NCBI GenBank assembly: GCA_021798935.1
Contig: JAJZBL010000002.1
Location: 108,561-172,560 of the forward strand
Direction: 5' to 3'
From: Microcaldota archaeon
GTDB lineage: Archaea; Micrarchaeota; Micrarchaeia; Micrarchaeales; Micrarchaeaceae
DNA length: 64,000 nucleotides
Part shown: positions 35,750-45,583 of the stretch, one piece after another
How the letters are laid out: every line of letters begins with the position of its first letter
How positions within the stretch are numbered: position 1 is the stretch's first letter
Position numbers and translations under genes: made by a program
Notes under the pieces: model-generated
What the model was told of the DNA's origin: nothing
The model's database searches: none
What the model saw: the letters and a program-made list of their open reading frames with translations, nothing else

Positions 35750-37174
35750 ATGATAGACATAATGCTTGCAATAACGTCCTTTTCAAATACAAGGACAGAC
35801 TTGATACCACTTATAGCACTTGCTATCGGTTTGGACGGATCTTTTGTAAGTATATGGTATATTTTAGGCAGCCTGTTGAATAACAATTCACTTAAGCAAT
35901 CCGCAATAAATGAAATTTATCAGCTCTTTGGAAATGTCATAATAGTCCTATTAATAGTCTTCTTGCTGCTTGCATTCAGCAGCATATTTTATAACTCATT
36001 GCAAGGAACAAAGATGATGAACAGCACTGTTATATATGGAATGTGCAGTAACCTCAATAGCTCCTCTCACCTTTCGATATTAAATCCTGCTGATTCTGGC
36101 AGCGGCAGCTCCCTCCTTTATAGCAGCAAGTCAGGAACTTTCCCTGGCTTATGCCAACTGGTCAAAAATCAAACTACAACAACTGAAAAGATAGATTACC
36201 CTGTTGCCGCATCTGCGGTAATACTTGCAAATCTTACAAATCAGACATTCACAAATCTTAACTATCTATTTGGTGTTGAAGCGTATATAGGTTTCCTGAG
36301 CAAGCTTACACCTACCGATGCAGTATGCACGGGCATTATTGTACCTCCAGACATAATACCTATTTCATGTGTGATTCCTTTTTCATCTATGCCTATATTG
36401 ATGTTTATAAGATCTCAGTATACACCATTGGCTGGTTACAGTGCAATTTATTCAGGATTAGCAACTTTGGGTGGGTTGATTACTACTGCTATGGAATCAT
36501 TCACTGCGCAACTGCTAATAATAGCTTCGTTTATGTATATATGGCCTATCCTCCTTTTCGTGGGCCTTGCATTAAGGTCAATATTCTTGACTAGAAGAAT
36601 AGGCGGGCTGTTTATAGCGCTTGCCATTGGATTTGTGCTGTTTTACCCATCAGTTATGGCCCTTGAGTACCTTACTCTAAATCGTGTTGTAACCCCAAGC
36701 AGTGTAATAACTGTTAACAGTACTGTAGTTGGTAGCAGCGTAATAGCACCAGTTTATAATTACACAAATACTTCCTCTAACAAGTTAACCAGTTTGGACT
36801 TTTTTGTTGAACCTAGCATAAAGAATATATCAGAATCAACAAACTGTTGGGCTGGGGTTGGTTCTGGATTGATACAAAGCGAGGCTGGAATGATATTAGA
36901 AACAGATTCTGTGTCTAATCTTGTCGATTTATACAAAATTTTCAGTGGGAGTTTCAATGGAGATGTAAGTGCATATTCTTTAGGGCTGGCAACGTGCAAT
37001 GAACATGATGCAGTAAGCACACTATTCGCATCATTTGATATATATGGGATTATTGGCATAACTGCATATTTCTTGCCAATATTCAATATAATAATAGTAA
37101 TTTCTGGAATTGTAGGATTATCTGGCATGCTGGGAGGGGATACCAACCTGGCAGGATTGAGTAGATTAATATGA
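35750..37174 (+). CDS. VirB6/TrbL-like polytopic protein 3 of 6
   Basis: 474 aa, the largest of the six. Shared motif FVGLALRSIFLTRRIGGLFI then ALAIGFVLFYP. A long exported loop (~55-190) with several cysteines, and a second near 310-400. GAGGT lies 7 nt before the ATG. It overlaps the next gene by 4 nt (ATGA), indicating translational coupling. Confidence 0.65.
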   Translation: MIDIMLAITSFSNTRTDLIPLIALAIGLDGSFVSIWYILGSLLNNNSLKQSAINEIYQLFGNVIIVLLIVFLLLAFSSIFYNSLQGTKMMNSTVIYGMCSNLNSSSHLSILNPADSGSGSSLLYSSKSGTFPGLCQLVKNQTTTTEKIDYPVAASAVILANLTNQTFTNLNYLFGVEAYIGFLSKLTPTDAVCTGIIVPPDIIPISCVIPFSSMPILMFIRSQYTPLAGYSAIYSGLATLGGLITTAMESFTAQLLIIASFMYIWPILLFVGLALRSIFLTRRIGGLFIALAIGFVLFYPSVMALEYLTLNRVVTPSSVITVNSTVVGSSVIAPVYNYTNTSSNKLTSLDFFVEPSIKNISESTNCWAGVGSGLIQSEAGMILETDSVSNLVDLYKIFSGSFNGDVSAYSLGLATCNEHDAVSTLFASFDIYGIIGITAYFLPIFNIIIVISGIVGLSGMLGGDTNLAGLSRLI

Positions 37175-38283
37175 AAGGTTTAAGATTTGCTGCAATTGGC
37201 GTTTCGCTATTTTTAGTGTTATTTATGGAACTTGGCACGGGATTTGTACCTGCTGCTACAACAAGCTACCTGCCATCTAACCTTTGTGGCGGGATGTACA
37301 ATGCAGCCGGCAATCCAACGGGATTTGTAAAATATGATACTTTGACAGGCTTGCTATCTATATCGCTTATACTTTTGACTATAATGCTCCTGATTACAGG
37401 GGTCCTTTGGGCATTCGGTGGATTGTTAGAGATGCCCAAGTTAAAAGAGTCTGCTAGAAGTGAGATTGGAGAGGTTCTACTTACAGGATTAATAGTAGTA
37501 ATAATTTTAGGATCTTTTTCGCTAACTAATTTTTCAGCTGGCGATACACTTCCGATATCAAATGGGCTTTTCAGCTCCCGTATTTACTATGACGACTGCA
37601 ATGTCATATTTACGGGAGTACAAAAGGGCATATCAGAAGATCTTGAACTTTTGGCTTATGATGATATAGTAAAATTCATTTCATCTTTTAACGTGGCAAT
37701 TGAGCCTGGATATTTTGGATATTCCTTCTCTCCATATGCAGGAATGAATTATGGCAGCAATGTAATAGGTATAACGATGAGCATAGTAGGTGGAGTTATA
37801 ATGCTTTCATTCGCAGGTATACTAGTACTCAATTATGTATTTGTCATAATGCCGATATTTCTTTTCGTTGGTATAGTGTTAAGGACAATACCTTGGACCA
37901 GGCCAGCAGGAGGTGCATTTATAGGAATGTTCATAGGATTTTTCATATTATTCCCTCTGCTATTGCATTTTATGATAGTTGGAAGCCTGCAGACCATTAA
38001 TCTAGCTACTGTATCATCTAGTACACCAACCAGCTTGCCAGGTTTAAGTGGTCTTACGAACGTATTAGATATAACTGGCGATATAATAGGTTTTGCCGGT
38101 GACTTTACTGGAGGTATTGCTGCAGTAAATTCAGTAATAACAGATATTATAGGGCCTCTGCTTTATATAATATTATCACTTTTAATAACGCTTATAATTG
38201 CATTTGACTTTACAGATACAATGGGAGATCTTTTAGGTTCTCCAAGCTTAAGCTCCTCTAGTGGACTGAAAAAATTGATATAA
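37171..38283 (+). CDS. VirB6/TrbL-like polytopic protein 4 of 6
   Basis: 370 aa with an N-terminal signal peptide (ending near GFVPAATTSY). KLKESARSEIGEVLLTGLIV is the clearest example of the shared cytoplasmic segment, and LFVGIVLRTIPWTRPAGGAF followed by GMFIGFFILFP is the shared re-entrant motif. Confidence 0.67.
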   Translation: MKGLRFAAIGVSLFLVLFMELGTGFVPAATTSYLPSNLCGGMYNAAGNPTGFVKYDTLTGLLSISLILLTIMLLITGVLWAFGGLLEMPKLKESARSEIGEVLLTGLIVVIILGSFSLTNFSAGDTLPISNGLFSSRIYYDDCNVIFTGVQKGISEDLELLAYDDIVKFISSFNVAIEPGYFGYSFSPYAGMNYGSNVIGITMSIVGGVIMLSFAGILVLNYVFVIMPIFLFVGIVLRTIPWTRPAGGAFIGMFIGFFILFPLLLHFMIVGSLQTINLATVSSSTPTSLPGLSGLTNVLDITGDIIGFAGDFTGGIAAVNSVITDIIGPLLYIILSLLITLIIAFDFTDTMGDLLGSPSLSSSSGLKKLI

Positions 38284-38303
38284 TGATTTAGTAGGGTAAA
38301 AAA

Positions 38304-39476
38304 ATGTTTGAGAAAGACAAAGGACATAGGAAGTTTGCAATTATGCTGTCATTATTGTTGATTGCAGCTGCAAGCTTGATTGCCCTTCCGACTTCTACAG
38401 CATCTGCGGTTACCACCGGCTATACAATATCCAGCAATTCAAATCTCCCTGTTGCGGCACATTTAAGAGAAACAGGTTTTGGGCTTTTCAGCAAAATTGG
38501 AATAGGTGAACTTTCACTGATCAGCCCTACGGTATTTGCGTCTAAATGGCTTGCGCTTGCTTTCCTGTTCGCACTATCCGTAATAATGGTAGCAGTATTT
38601 GTATACGAAATAAGCAACATATCGAATAGCACGAATGGAAAGATGTGGGCTAAGACACAGATATACGAAGCTATACTCTCAATAATAATGTTGCTAATAT
38701 TCATCGGTATAGGGTCGCTCCTGATGCTTAACCCAAAGCCAGCTTATAATTCTATAGGAATACTGCCTTTCCAATGCAATACAACAAGCATAAATACAAT
38801 TTACAATTTATCAGCATGTGACTTAGGTACATTTAATTCGAATGTAGACACGCTTATATACGTTATATATGGCTTTACATTCTCAGCAGGGCTAGAGCCA
38901 GGCTTTTCGATAAGAATTTCTCCAGATGCACTTTTTGGGCAGGAAGAGCTTTGGAGAGTTTCTGCAGGCATTCCAAGTTTCTTGCCTACCAGTTCTTTAG
39001 ACATATATAGTTACGTTATAGTTGCACTTATAACTTTGTTGATATTAAATTATGTCCAGATGATACTGCTTACAGGGTCCTTGTTCTTCCTTGCAGTTTT
39101 TGTTAGCTTAGGGCTTGTATTGAGGGCATTAGGCTTTTCAAGGAGTTTTGGGGGCTCATTAATAGCACTCGGAGTAGGATTGGGTATAATATATCCTCTC
39201 TTAGTATCAATTTCTTATGGGTTTGTTGTAGCTTCCCAGTCTGCTATAGTTCTGCCATCTTTCAGTGCAATTTCCAGTTCAAACCCACTTTTAATTGTAA
39301 GCAATTTCCTAAGTTACATGGTTGGGGGGTATTTAGATTCCTTGGGATATGTTTTAGTAGGGCTTACATTTCTTCCGTTCCTAAACTTTATAATACTTGA
39401 TTCGTTTATGATAGATTTTTCATCTGCAATAGGAGAGAGGATAGGATTTATGTCTTTGATGACTGGCTTGGTGTGA
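38304..39476 (+). CDS. VirB6/TrbL-like polytopic protein 5 of 6
   Basis: 390 aa. Signal peptide (IALPTSTASA), GKMWAKTQIYEAILSIIMLL, and LGLVLRALGFSRSFGGSLIA then GVGLGIIYP. Two exported cysteines (FQCNTTS, LSACDLG). Same strand, 20 bp from its neighbour. Confidence 0.65.
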   Translation: MFEKDKGHRKFAIMLSLLLIAAASLIALPTSTASAVTTGYTISSNSNLPVAAHLRETGFGLFSKIGIGELSLISPTVFASKWLALAFLFALSVIMVAVFVYEISNISNSTNGKMWAKTQIYEAILSIIMLLIFIGIGSLLMLNPKPAYNSIGILPFQCNTTSINTIYNLSACDLGTFNSNVDTLIYVIYGFTFSAGLEPGFSIRISPDALFGQEELWRVSAGIPSFLPTSSLDIYSYVIVALITLLILNYVQMILLTGSLFFLAVFVSLGLVLRALGFSRSFGGSLIALGVGLGIIYPLLVSISYGFVVASQSAIVLPSFSAISSSNPLLIVSNFLSYMVGGYLDSLGYVLVGLTFLPFLNFIILDSFMIDFSSAIGERIGFMSLMTGLV

Positions 39477-39482
39477 TAATAT

Positions 39483-40667
39483 ATGAATAAGTTTTTTAAA
39501 TTTACAATTCCGGCACTTTTCTTAATTTTAATTGTACTTTTAAGTTATAGCTCGATTTATAACCAATTCAATAATGCACTAAAATCAAATTACGGCTACA
39601 GGTTATTAGAGTTTGGAGGTTCTAGTGGAACATCATCAAATCAATGCGGGCTTGTACCTTCTTCAATATCAAAGACTATATCAAGCAATGAACCTTGGTA
39701 CTGCCCTATAAATGAGGAAATATACAACGATTGGCAGACCTATCTTCCGATAGCAGTAATTGTACTTTTGATAGGGCTTTTCGTTGACATAATTATATTC
39801 GGAGTAGGGGTAGCGCTTAAAAATGATAGAGTTAGGAACGTAGGCGTTGGAGAACTGTATGAGACTTTTGCCAGCGCTATAATAATTTTCTTGTTCCTTT
39901 ATGTATGTGCGGTGCTCTTTGGGCTTGTACCTGGTATATATGTAGGCAACATAAATCCTTATGCAACAGCATTTCACCTGATGCTTACTACATCTAATTC
40001 AGTTGAGAAACTTTATACAAACTTATTCCATACATATGCAATGGACAAGTTTTTGACATCTATAGAAGTAGAAATTGAAGGTATGGATACAGGTGATTTG
40101 AATTTGAATAACTATGCGCAGTATATATATGGGGTAGCTTATACACCTCTTGAGGTAGGGTTCATAGAACCTGCTAGTTTCATCATGTCTATGCTCGTAG
40201 ATGGATTAGGAATTTTATATTCCGAATATTATCTTCTGGTATTATTTTCGGTCAGCGCAATACCTGTTTTCATAATACCTGGAGTTGTATTCAGAATAAT
40301 ACCACCTACAAGAGCTCTTGGAGGCATGATGATCGCTTTAGGCATTGCATTTTACTTGGTCTTCCCAACATTATTTGCAGCAGTATATTATTTTACATCA
40401 AGTTCATTTTTAACGCAGATAAGTGTATCCACATTGCAAGCAGAACAAATAAATTCTGAAGGCATCGCTTCTGCTAAAAGCTTTTCGAGCTCGAGCCCTG
40501 CTGCGGAGAATATAAGTGATGTTCAATCAAGTATGAGTTCATTCTGGTTGCTAATATTATTTTATCCTGCACTGATAATTGCAGTGTCCTATGCATTTGT
40601 GCAGACTGTGGCACAGTTCATAAGTGGGGCTACTTATTCAAGCAGGAGAATAAGGGGTTTTGTATGA
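39483..40667 (+). CDS. VirB6/TrbL-like polytopic protein 6 of 6
   Basis: 394 aa. RVRNVGVGELYETFASAIII-type segment (DRVRNVGVGELYETFAS) and IPGVVFRIIPPTRALGGMMI then LGIAFYLVFP. The last of the array; ~100 bp of AT-rich DNA follows before the VirB4-like genes. Confidence 0.65.
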   Translation: MNKFFKFTIPALFLILIVLLSYSSIYNQFNNALKSNYGYRLLEFGGSSGTSSNQCGLVPSSISKTISSNEPWYCPINEEIYNDWQTYLPIAVIVLLIGLFVDIIIFGVGVALKNDRVRNVGVGELYETFASAIIIFLFLYVCAVLFGLVPGIYVGNINPYATAFHLMLTTSNSVEKLYTNLFHTYAMDKFLTSIEVEIEGMDTGDLNLNNYAQYIYGVAYTPLEVGFIEPASFIMSMLVDGLGILYSEYYLLVLFSVSAIPVFIIPGVVFRIIPPTRALGGMMIALGIAFYLVFPTLFAAVYYFTSSSFLTQISVSTLQAEQINSEGIASAKSFSSSSPAAENISDVQSSMSSFWLLILFYPALIIAVSYAFVQTVAQFISGATYSSRRIRGFV

Positions 40668-40767
40668 TTGAGGTATTAACTTTGGGTGGAATTTATTTTT
40701 AAAATAAGCATTAGTTTTTTAACTTTTCAATTTAAAAATGTAATAAATAATAAATTAGGTAATTTAC

Positions 40768-41601
40768 TTGAACAATAATATGTTGTTTGGCATTGAATAT
40801 GCTATTTCGCTTTTGTTCTTAGTTGCTGCAATAATGGTGCCTCTAAGTATAGGTGGCTATCTTGTCAAGATAATATTGTTTTTTATAGCAATGGTATTTG
40901 ATGTTTTAGCTTTTACCTCACGCCATTATGCTTATCTGTTTGTTCCTTTTATAAAAGGCAGGGGAAAGAGGGTAATATTAAGCAACGACGATGCATATTA
41001 CCTTTCTGCATCTGCAGACTCAATATTAAAGAAAGTTGGTGAAAAATTCATAGCTACTGTATACATAATGCTTCCTGTTTATACCTCTTCAACTGAGATG
41101 ACTGATGATCAAAAACTTGAGTTTACGCAAAAGGTAAGCAGGATGGTTGGTATTACCAGAGATCCAGCAAGATTCACAACAGAAGTCTTAATAATGAATA
41201 AAGACGACTATCTCAGAGAGCTCAAAGATGCAATTTCACAAGCGGATAACGAAGTTGCACAATTAAACCTTAACAAAAATCCAGACAAAAAGAGGATGGA
41301 ACATTATAAAGGAAAATCTGTCATGCTTAGGAACCTTCTCAATGATATGGGCAAAGTAACATCATATGAAGAGATTTCTTATGTTACTGTATCTGCATAT
41401 GGATACAAGGAGTATGAGGCAGTGGCAAATGCCCAGCAGAAAGCAAGGGAACTTATATCAGGAATAAGTTCAGTCTTCGGTGTGCCTGTCAGTATAATAA
41501 CAGGTAATGAACTTCTCAAGTTTGTTGAGCCTGAATACCTTATACCTTATGTAACTGTAACTACGCAGATGAACAGCGATTTGGAAAGCAAAGTGATATG
41601 A
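40768..41601 (+). CDS. Membrane-anchored VirB4 N-domain-like protein (VirB3-VirB4N) A
   Basis: Two N-terminal transmembrane helices (like VirB3/TrbD), then a ~200-aa soluble domain that ends with ISYVTVSAYGYKEYEAVANA ... LISGISSVFGVPVSIITGNELLKFVEPEYLIPY. The 'strand, then hinge helix, then short strand, then Leu/Pro loop' pattern is that of the N-terminal domain of VirB4/TrbE ATPases, without the ATPase. TTG 40768 with an upstream GGT site; ATG 40780 is an alternative. Confidence 0.6.
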   Translation: MNNNMLFGIEYAISLLFLVAAIMVPLSIGGYLVKIILFFIAMVFDVLAFTSRHYAYLFVPFIKGRGKRVILSNDDAYYLSASADSILKKVGEKFIATVYIMLPVYTSSTEMTDDQKLEFTQKVSRMVGITRDPARFTTEVLIMNKDDYLRELKDAISQADNEVAQLNLNKNPDKKRMEHYKGKSVMLRNLLNDMGKVTSYEEISYVTVSAYGYKEYEAVANAQQKARELISGISSVFGVPVSIITGNELLKFVEPEYLIPYVTVTTQMNSDLESKVI

Positions 41602-42431
41602 TGGATGAAACAACGATGATTTACCTTGCACTTACTCTTGTAGTGCTTCTGCTTGCATTTGGAACACTTGGGAGCATTGCCAAAGGAATTTATTATGATA
41701 TAGCAATACTACTTATGGTTATAACAGCTGGCTTAATAATAATAATCAGCCAAGTAGATTATGTGATGTTCACAATGCTTACCTCTTTATTGGGCACAAC
41801 AATAAAGCCTGCTAATAATTATATGATAAACAAAAAACAGGATTCAGTAATAAAAAATGTAAACAACTTATATTATGCAACAGGATATGTTACCGCAAAT
41901 CTATTCCCTTATGTATTTAAGAATGAAAATCCTCCTGAAGATGAAGAGGAAAGGATGAGCCAGGCACCTGAACTATGGGAAAATATAGTAAAGAGTTTAG
42001 GATTCCCTTTCAAATTCCATGTTTTCTCAATTGGTTTAAATGTACAGACTGCAAGAGATGAGCTTGAAGGGAAAAGATCCTACCAAGAGTTCCAGTTGTC
42101 GCGCGCTTTGCAAGGAAATGCAAATGAAACAGTTATAACAAGTATACAGAGGCAGATAAGGGTACTGCAATCAAAGATTGATATGATATCCTCTGGAGAA
42201 AAACCTATAGCTACGATAATGTATATAGAGACAACCGCTGTTGGTATTACTGAGCAGGAAGCACTAGATAAGCTTTCATCTCAAGTAACTGCCATACAAG
42301 TTGCATTTAGTTCGTTTGATGTTGAACTCAGGAGGATAGTTGGAAGAGAGTTATACGAGATATTTAAATTCAACTTTGCACTTCCGCTTACAGTTAAAGA
42401 TGCGTCAAGCCTGTTTGACCAACAAGGTTGA
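41598..42431 (+). CDS. Membrane-anchored VirB4 N-domain-like protein B
   Basis: Same layout and exactly the same length (277 aa) as the preceding protein: two hydrophobic helices, then FHVFSIGLNVQTARDELEGK, and IATIMYIETTAVGITEQEAL then SSQVTAIQVAFSSFDVELRR, closely following the VirB4 N-domain pattern. Overlaps the upstream gene by 4 nt. The pair probably arose by duplication. Confidence 0.62.
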   Translation: MMDETTMIYLALTLVVLLLAFGTLGSIAKGIYYDIAILLMVITAGLIIIISQVDYVMFTMLTSLLGTTIKPANNYMINKKQDSVIKNVNNLYYATGYVTANLFPYVFKNENPPEDEEERMSQAPELWENIVKSLGFPFKFHVFSIGLNVQTARDELEGKRSYQEFQLSRALQGNANETVITSIQRQIRVLQSKIDMISSGEKPIATIMYIETTAVGITEQEALDKLSSQVTAIQVAFSSFDVELRRIVGRELYEIFKFNFALPLTVKDASSLFDQQG

Positions 42432-42447
42432 TTGATGAGATGATATT

Positions 42448-43965
42448 ATGTCTATTGTAAAGATGCAACATGTGATGAGCAATGAAGTGTCAAAGAGGTC
42501 ATTTTTGTCAAGGCCCCCAGAACCCCCAGCAAATATACTTCTCAATGATCCTATGAACTCAATTTACATAGGAAATACTAAGATATTTAAGATACCTTTT
42601 GCTTGGAATTTCGATAACGTAACTAACCCCCATATAGCTGTAGTAGGTATAACAGGAGCAGGAAAGAGTTATTTTGTAAAAACCTTTTTGATAAGGGCAA
42701 ACTACATATGGGATACCAATGCTGTCATAATAGATTGGGCTTCAGAGTACAAAGCCTGGGTACAGCAGAGCGGGGGTACTATATTGTCATTAGGAAAGGG
42801 AGATTATATCAATATTATGGATTTGGCTGGGATGAAGCCCTTGGATAGGGTTAAGCAGATAATGGGTGCATTTGAGATACTTACTGATATAGCATCTTAT
42901 CCAGAACAACGTAGGTTGACTGAGGAGGCTTTGGAACAGGCTTATGCAAATTTAGGATTTAATTTGGCTGAAAGGCCCCCAGAAGGCAAGGAGGCACCGA
43001 CACTCAAGGATGGGATTGCATTGCTTGAGGAACAGCTTCAAGCTGGTGGCTACCAATATCCTGCCGAATTAGAAAATGCAATATACAGGCTCAGGCAATT
43101 TGCAAGGCCGGGAGAAGACTTCTTCTCAAGAAAGAGCACCTTGAACATAGAGAAGATGGCAACTTCAGGGTTGGTTGATATAGATTTGTCAGGATTGTCT
43201 GATGATACTTTTAGAGCATTAGCAGCTTTATTCATTTTGCAGACACTGAAAGAAAAAATGCGTTTTGAAGGATTTGCCGAAACTAAAGGAATAAAGACCT
43301 TCGTAGTACTTGATGAAGCATGGAAAGTAGCAAGCGATGATAGAAGCGATGCTATTACAATAGTTAGGGAAGGGAGGAAATATCAGTTTGGGCTAATTGT
43401 AGCATCGCAAAACCCTACTGATATAAATGAGGCAATCTATTCCAATGTCGGGACAAACTTTATACTTAGGATAAAATTCGAAAGATTCCTCGATTACATA
43501 CAAGGGTCACTGAATTTCTCTCCGTATATAAGAAGTGAGATAAGCAATTTCGGAGTAGGTCAGGCTGCAGTTGATATGTCATTTACAACATCAATGAGAT
43601 TCCCAAACATATTTGTATTAGACAGGATAAAAGGCGAAGAGCCTCTATACATATACACGATAAATATGACAGATATATTGACACAAGCAGAGGTTTCAGC
43701 TAACCTTCTTCCAAGGGATTACCAGTTTGAAGAAGATGAGCTCAAGAACAAGATGATAAATTACAATGTCAGCGGCGATATAATAAACCAATTATTCAAG
43801 AAATTAGACAGCCAGGGAAGGACTATAAACATGCTTGATTTTGTGAGAACTCTATATTCGTACCACCTAAGAGTAGCAGATATAATTGCATTGCTTAAAA
43901 GCATGAGTATAGAAGACCTTCTCATAACTAGGATAATATCTTCGTCAGGTGTGAAGAATGAGTGA
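42448..43965 (+). CDS. VirB4/TrbE-type secretion ATPase (ATPase part only)
   Basis: 505 aa. Walker A GITGAGKS (67-74), AVIIDWASEYKAWVQQSGG (the nucleotide-binding second strand of VirB4/HerA-like ATPases), Walker B FVVLDEAWKVA, and GLIVASQNPTDI (the glutamine sensor strand). Lacks the usual VirB4 N-domain, which appears as the two preceding proteins. The C-terminal ~70 residues (NKMINYNVSGDIINQLFKKL) form a helical domain repeated as a separate gene just downstream. Confidence 0.85.
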   Translation: MSIVKMQHVMSNEVSKRSFLSRPPEPPANILLNDPMNSIYIGNTKIFKIPFAWNFDNVTNPHIAVVGITGAGKSYFVKTFLIRANYIWDTNAVIIDWASEYKAWVQQSGGTILSLGKGDYINIMDLAGMKPLDRVKQIMGAFEILTDIASYPEQRRLTEEALEQAYANLGFNLAERPPEGKEAPTLKDGIALLEEQLQAGGYQYPAELENAIYRLRQFARPGEDFFSRKSTLNIEKMATSGLVDIDLSGLSDDTFRALAALFILQTLKEKMRFEGFAETKGIKTFVVLDEAWKVASDDRSDAITIVREGRKYQFGLIVASQNPTDINEAIYSNVGTNFILRIKFERFLDYIQGSLNFSPYIRSEISNFGVGQAAVDMSFTTSMRFPNIFVLDRIKGEEPLYIYTINMTDILTQAEVSANLLPRDYQFEEDELKNKMINYNVSGDIINQLFKKLDSQGRTINMLDFVRTLYSYHLRVADIIALLKSMSIEDLLITRIISSSGVKNE

Positions 43966-44287
43966 ACAGAACTCATATACTATAAGTAAGACAGATCTTA
44001 GGAAATTGCTGATAAATTACAAGATCAGCGAGGATACTATTGCGAGGTTTTTTGGGGAATTAGAAAAATCCCACAGGCATATAAATGCGCTCGCTTTCGT
44101 ATCTATGTTGGAGAAGTCTGGAGTAGATCAAGACAATATAGTAAACATATTGCGCCGCCTTGGAATGAATGACGTTCGGATAAACAATATATTGAACGAT
44201 GAGGATGAACAGAAGCTTGCGGCTGAACCTGGAAGAATATTTAATGCTTCTATCGAATTCAGTTCAGAAGATGAGGTTAATGCGTAA
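43958..44287 (+). CDS. Small helical protein, paralogue of the ATPase C-terminal domain
   Basis: 109 aa. LRKLLINYKISEDTIARFFGELEK ... NIVNILRRLGMNDVRINNIL repeats the pattern of the ATPase tail (NKMINYNVSGDIINQLFKKL ... IIALLKSMSIEDLLITRII). The ATG overlaps the ATPase stop by 8 nt. A detached copy of an interaction module, perhaps controlling ATPase assembly. Confidence 0.6.
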   Translation: MSEQNSYTISKTDLRKLLINYKISEDTIARFFGELEKSHRHINALAFVSMLEKSGVDQDNIVNILRRLGMNDVRINNILNDEDEQKLAAEPGRIFNASIEFSSEDEVNA

Positions 44288-44678
44288 AAGCAACATATCT
44301 AATAACAGATGCATAATATGCGGCCAGCAGAAGCCAGGTTTGACAGTAAAGGATGATTTTGTACTAGATTCGATAAGGTGGATCAAAAGGAATATAACCA
44401 AAAATGAAAAAGGGTACACATTAGTTGTATGCAAAGAGGACTATAAGAAATACCTTAAGGAGAGAAACAAATATATAAGGAGGCAAATATTCTATATAGC
44501 AGTTGGGATAATATTTGCAGCATTGCTCATAATTGATGCAAGATCAATCGGTGCAGTTCTCTTTGGGCTTGCTATAATATTGCTCCTTTATTTGCTTTCA
44601 CTTCTGTCATACATTCCAGCAGTAGAGCTTCCGGAGAAATTTATATCAAAGGATTTAAAAGGGAAATATGGTAAATGA
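44280..44678 (+). CDS. Zinc-ribbon-like membrane protein
   Basis: ~132 aa. CIICGQQKP and VVCKEDYKKY could bind one zinc, followed by two transmembrane helices. It overlaps the preceding gene by 8 nt from ATG 44280 (ATG 44271 also in frame). Family unknown. Confidence 0.5.
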   Translation: MRKSNISNNRCIICGQQKPGLTVKDDFVLDSIRWIKRNITKNEKGYTLVVCKEDYKKYLKERNKYIRRQIFYIAVGIIFAALLIIDARSIGAVLFGLAIILLLYLLSLLSYIPAVELPEKFISKDLKGKYGK

Positions 44679-44704
44679 ATATTGTTATATTATAAGGTGT
44701 ATGA

Positions 44705-45436
44705 ATGCCTGAATCTATGGGGATAATAAAACCTAAAGTAAAAGAATTCTACTTAAACAGCAGGTTAGTTGGAAGCTTCGATGATATGATTAGCAGGTTT
44801 TCGGATGTGAAGACCTTTATATCTAAAAAACAACAAGACAATTCGCTAGTTCTAGTTTCTATAGAAAGCAGAGATATGCAAAAAAATCCCTTCTTATTTA
44901 TAGTCCTTGTTTTTAAGCCTGATTCGATAACAGTGCAGTACTCTATACCTTTAGACAGCAGTGAAAAGATGAGGAAGATCTATGTCATAAGAGCATTGCT
45001 GGAACTCTTGGCCTTAGTAACTGACCTTTACATAGTAGATCAAAGTGCACTTTACACTTATATAAATTCTTCAATAGATGATATACTGACATCTTTAAGC
45101 CCGAGCTACAGTTCATTATTTAACAGTTATGATTCATTATTCAGTGAATTCAGGGAAATACGCAGGCTGAATTTGGAACTTCAAAATTCTAACAAGGAGC
45201 TTACAGCAAAAGCAGTCCAGATGGAGGAGGAAAACAAAAGGTTGAATGAACAATTAGACCAGTTGCACAAATATTCAGACCAAGCATTGATGGTGATGGT
45301 AGAGGATTGGATAGATGAACATAACAATACTATAGATCTTGATGCATTCTCGAATACACACCATATACCAATATCCAGGGTAGAACAGATACTTAACAAG
45401 ATGGTTACAGAGGGCTACATATCTATACAGGGATGA
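44705..45436 (+). CDS. Coiled-coil/winged-helix protein of the secretion cluster
   Basis: 243 aa, soluble. Alpha/beta N-terminal half, a coiled coil (FREIRRLNLELQNSNKEL...), and a winged-helix C-terminus (IDLDAFSNTHHIPISRVEQI). It may sense or dock onto the membrane machinery. No recognised family. Confidence 0.5.
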   Translation: MPESMGIIKPKVKEFYLNSRLVGSFDDMISRFSDVKTFISKKQQDNSLVLVSIESRDMQKNPFLFIVLVFKPDSITVQYSIPLDSSEKMRKIYVIRALLELLALVTDLYIVDQSALYTYINSSIDDILTSLSPSYSSLFNSYDSLFSEFREIRRLNLELQNSNKELTAKAVQMEEENKRLNEQLDQLHKYSDQALMVMVEDWIDEHNNTIDLDAFSNTHHIPISRVEQILNKMVTEGYISIQG

Positions 45437-45438
45437 AT

Positions 45439-45576
45439 ATGATATACTCAGTTAGGATAAACCAAAGGCTCAAATACGTAAGAGTTTACAAAATACTCAA
45501 AAGGCTCTCAAAAGGTGAAAATGGGTTGACTAAACTTTTCGTAAAATTATTTGCAAAAAAGGGTAATGCAGAGTGA
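45439..45576 (+). CDS. Small basic protein (45 aa)
   Basis: MIYSVRINQRLKYVRVYKIL followed by KRLSKGENGLTKLF, rich in Lys/Arg. GGGATG precedes the ATG, and it fills the gap between two cluster genes on the same strand. Coding status is supported only by position and composition. Confidence 0.45.
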   Translation: MIYSVRINQRLKYVRVYKILKRLSKGENGLTKLFVKLFAKKGNAE

Positions 45577-45583
45577 TGGTTGA

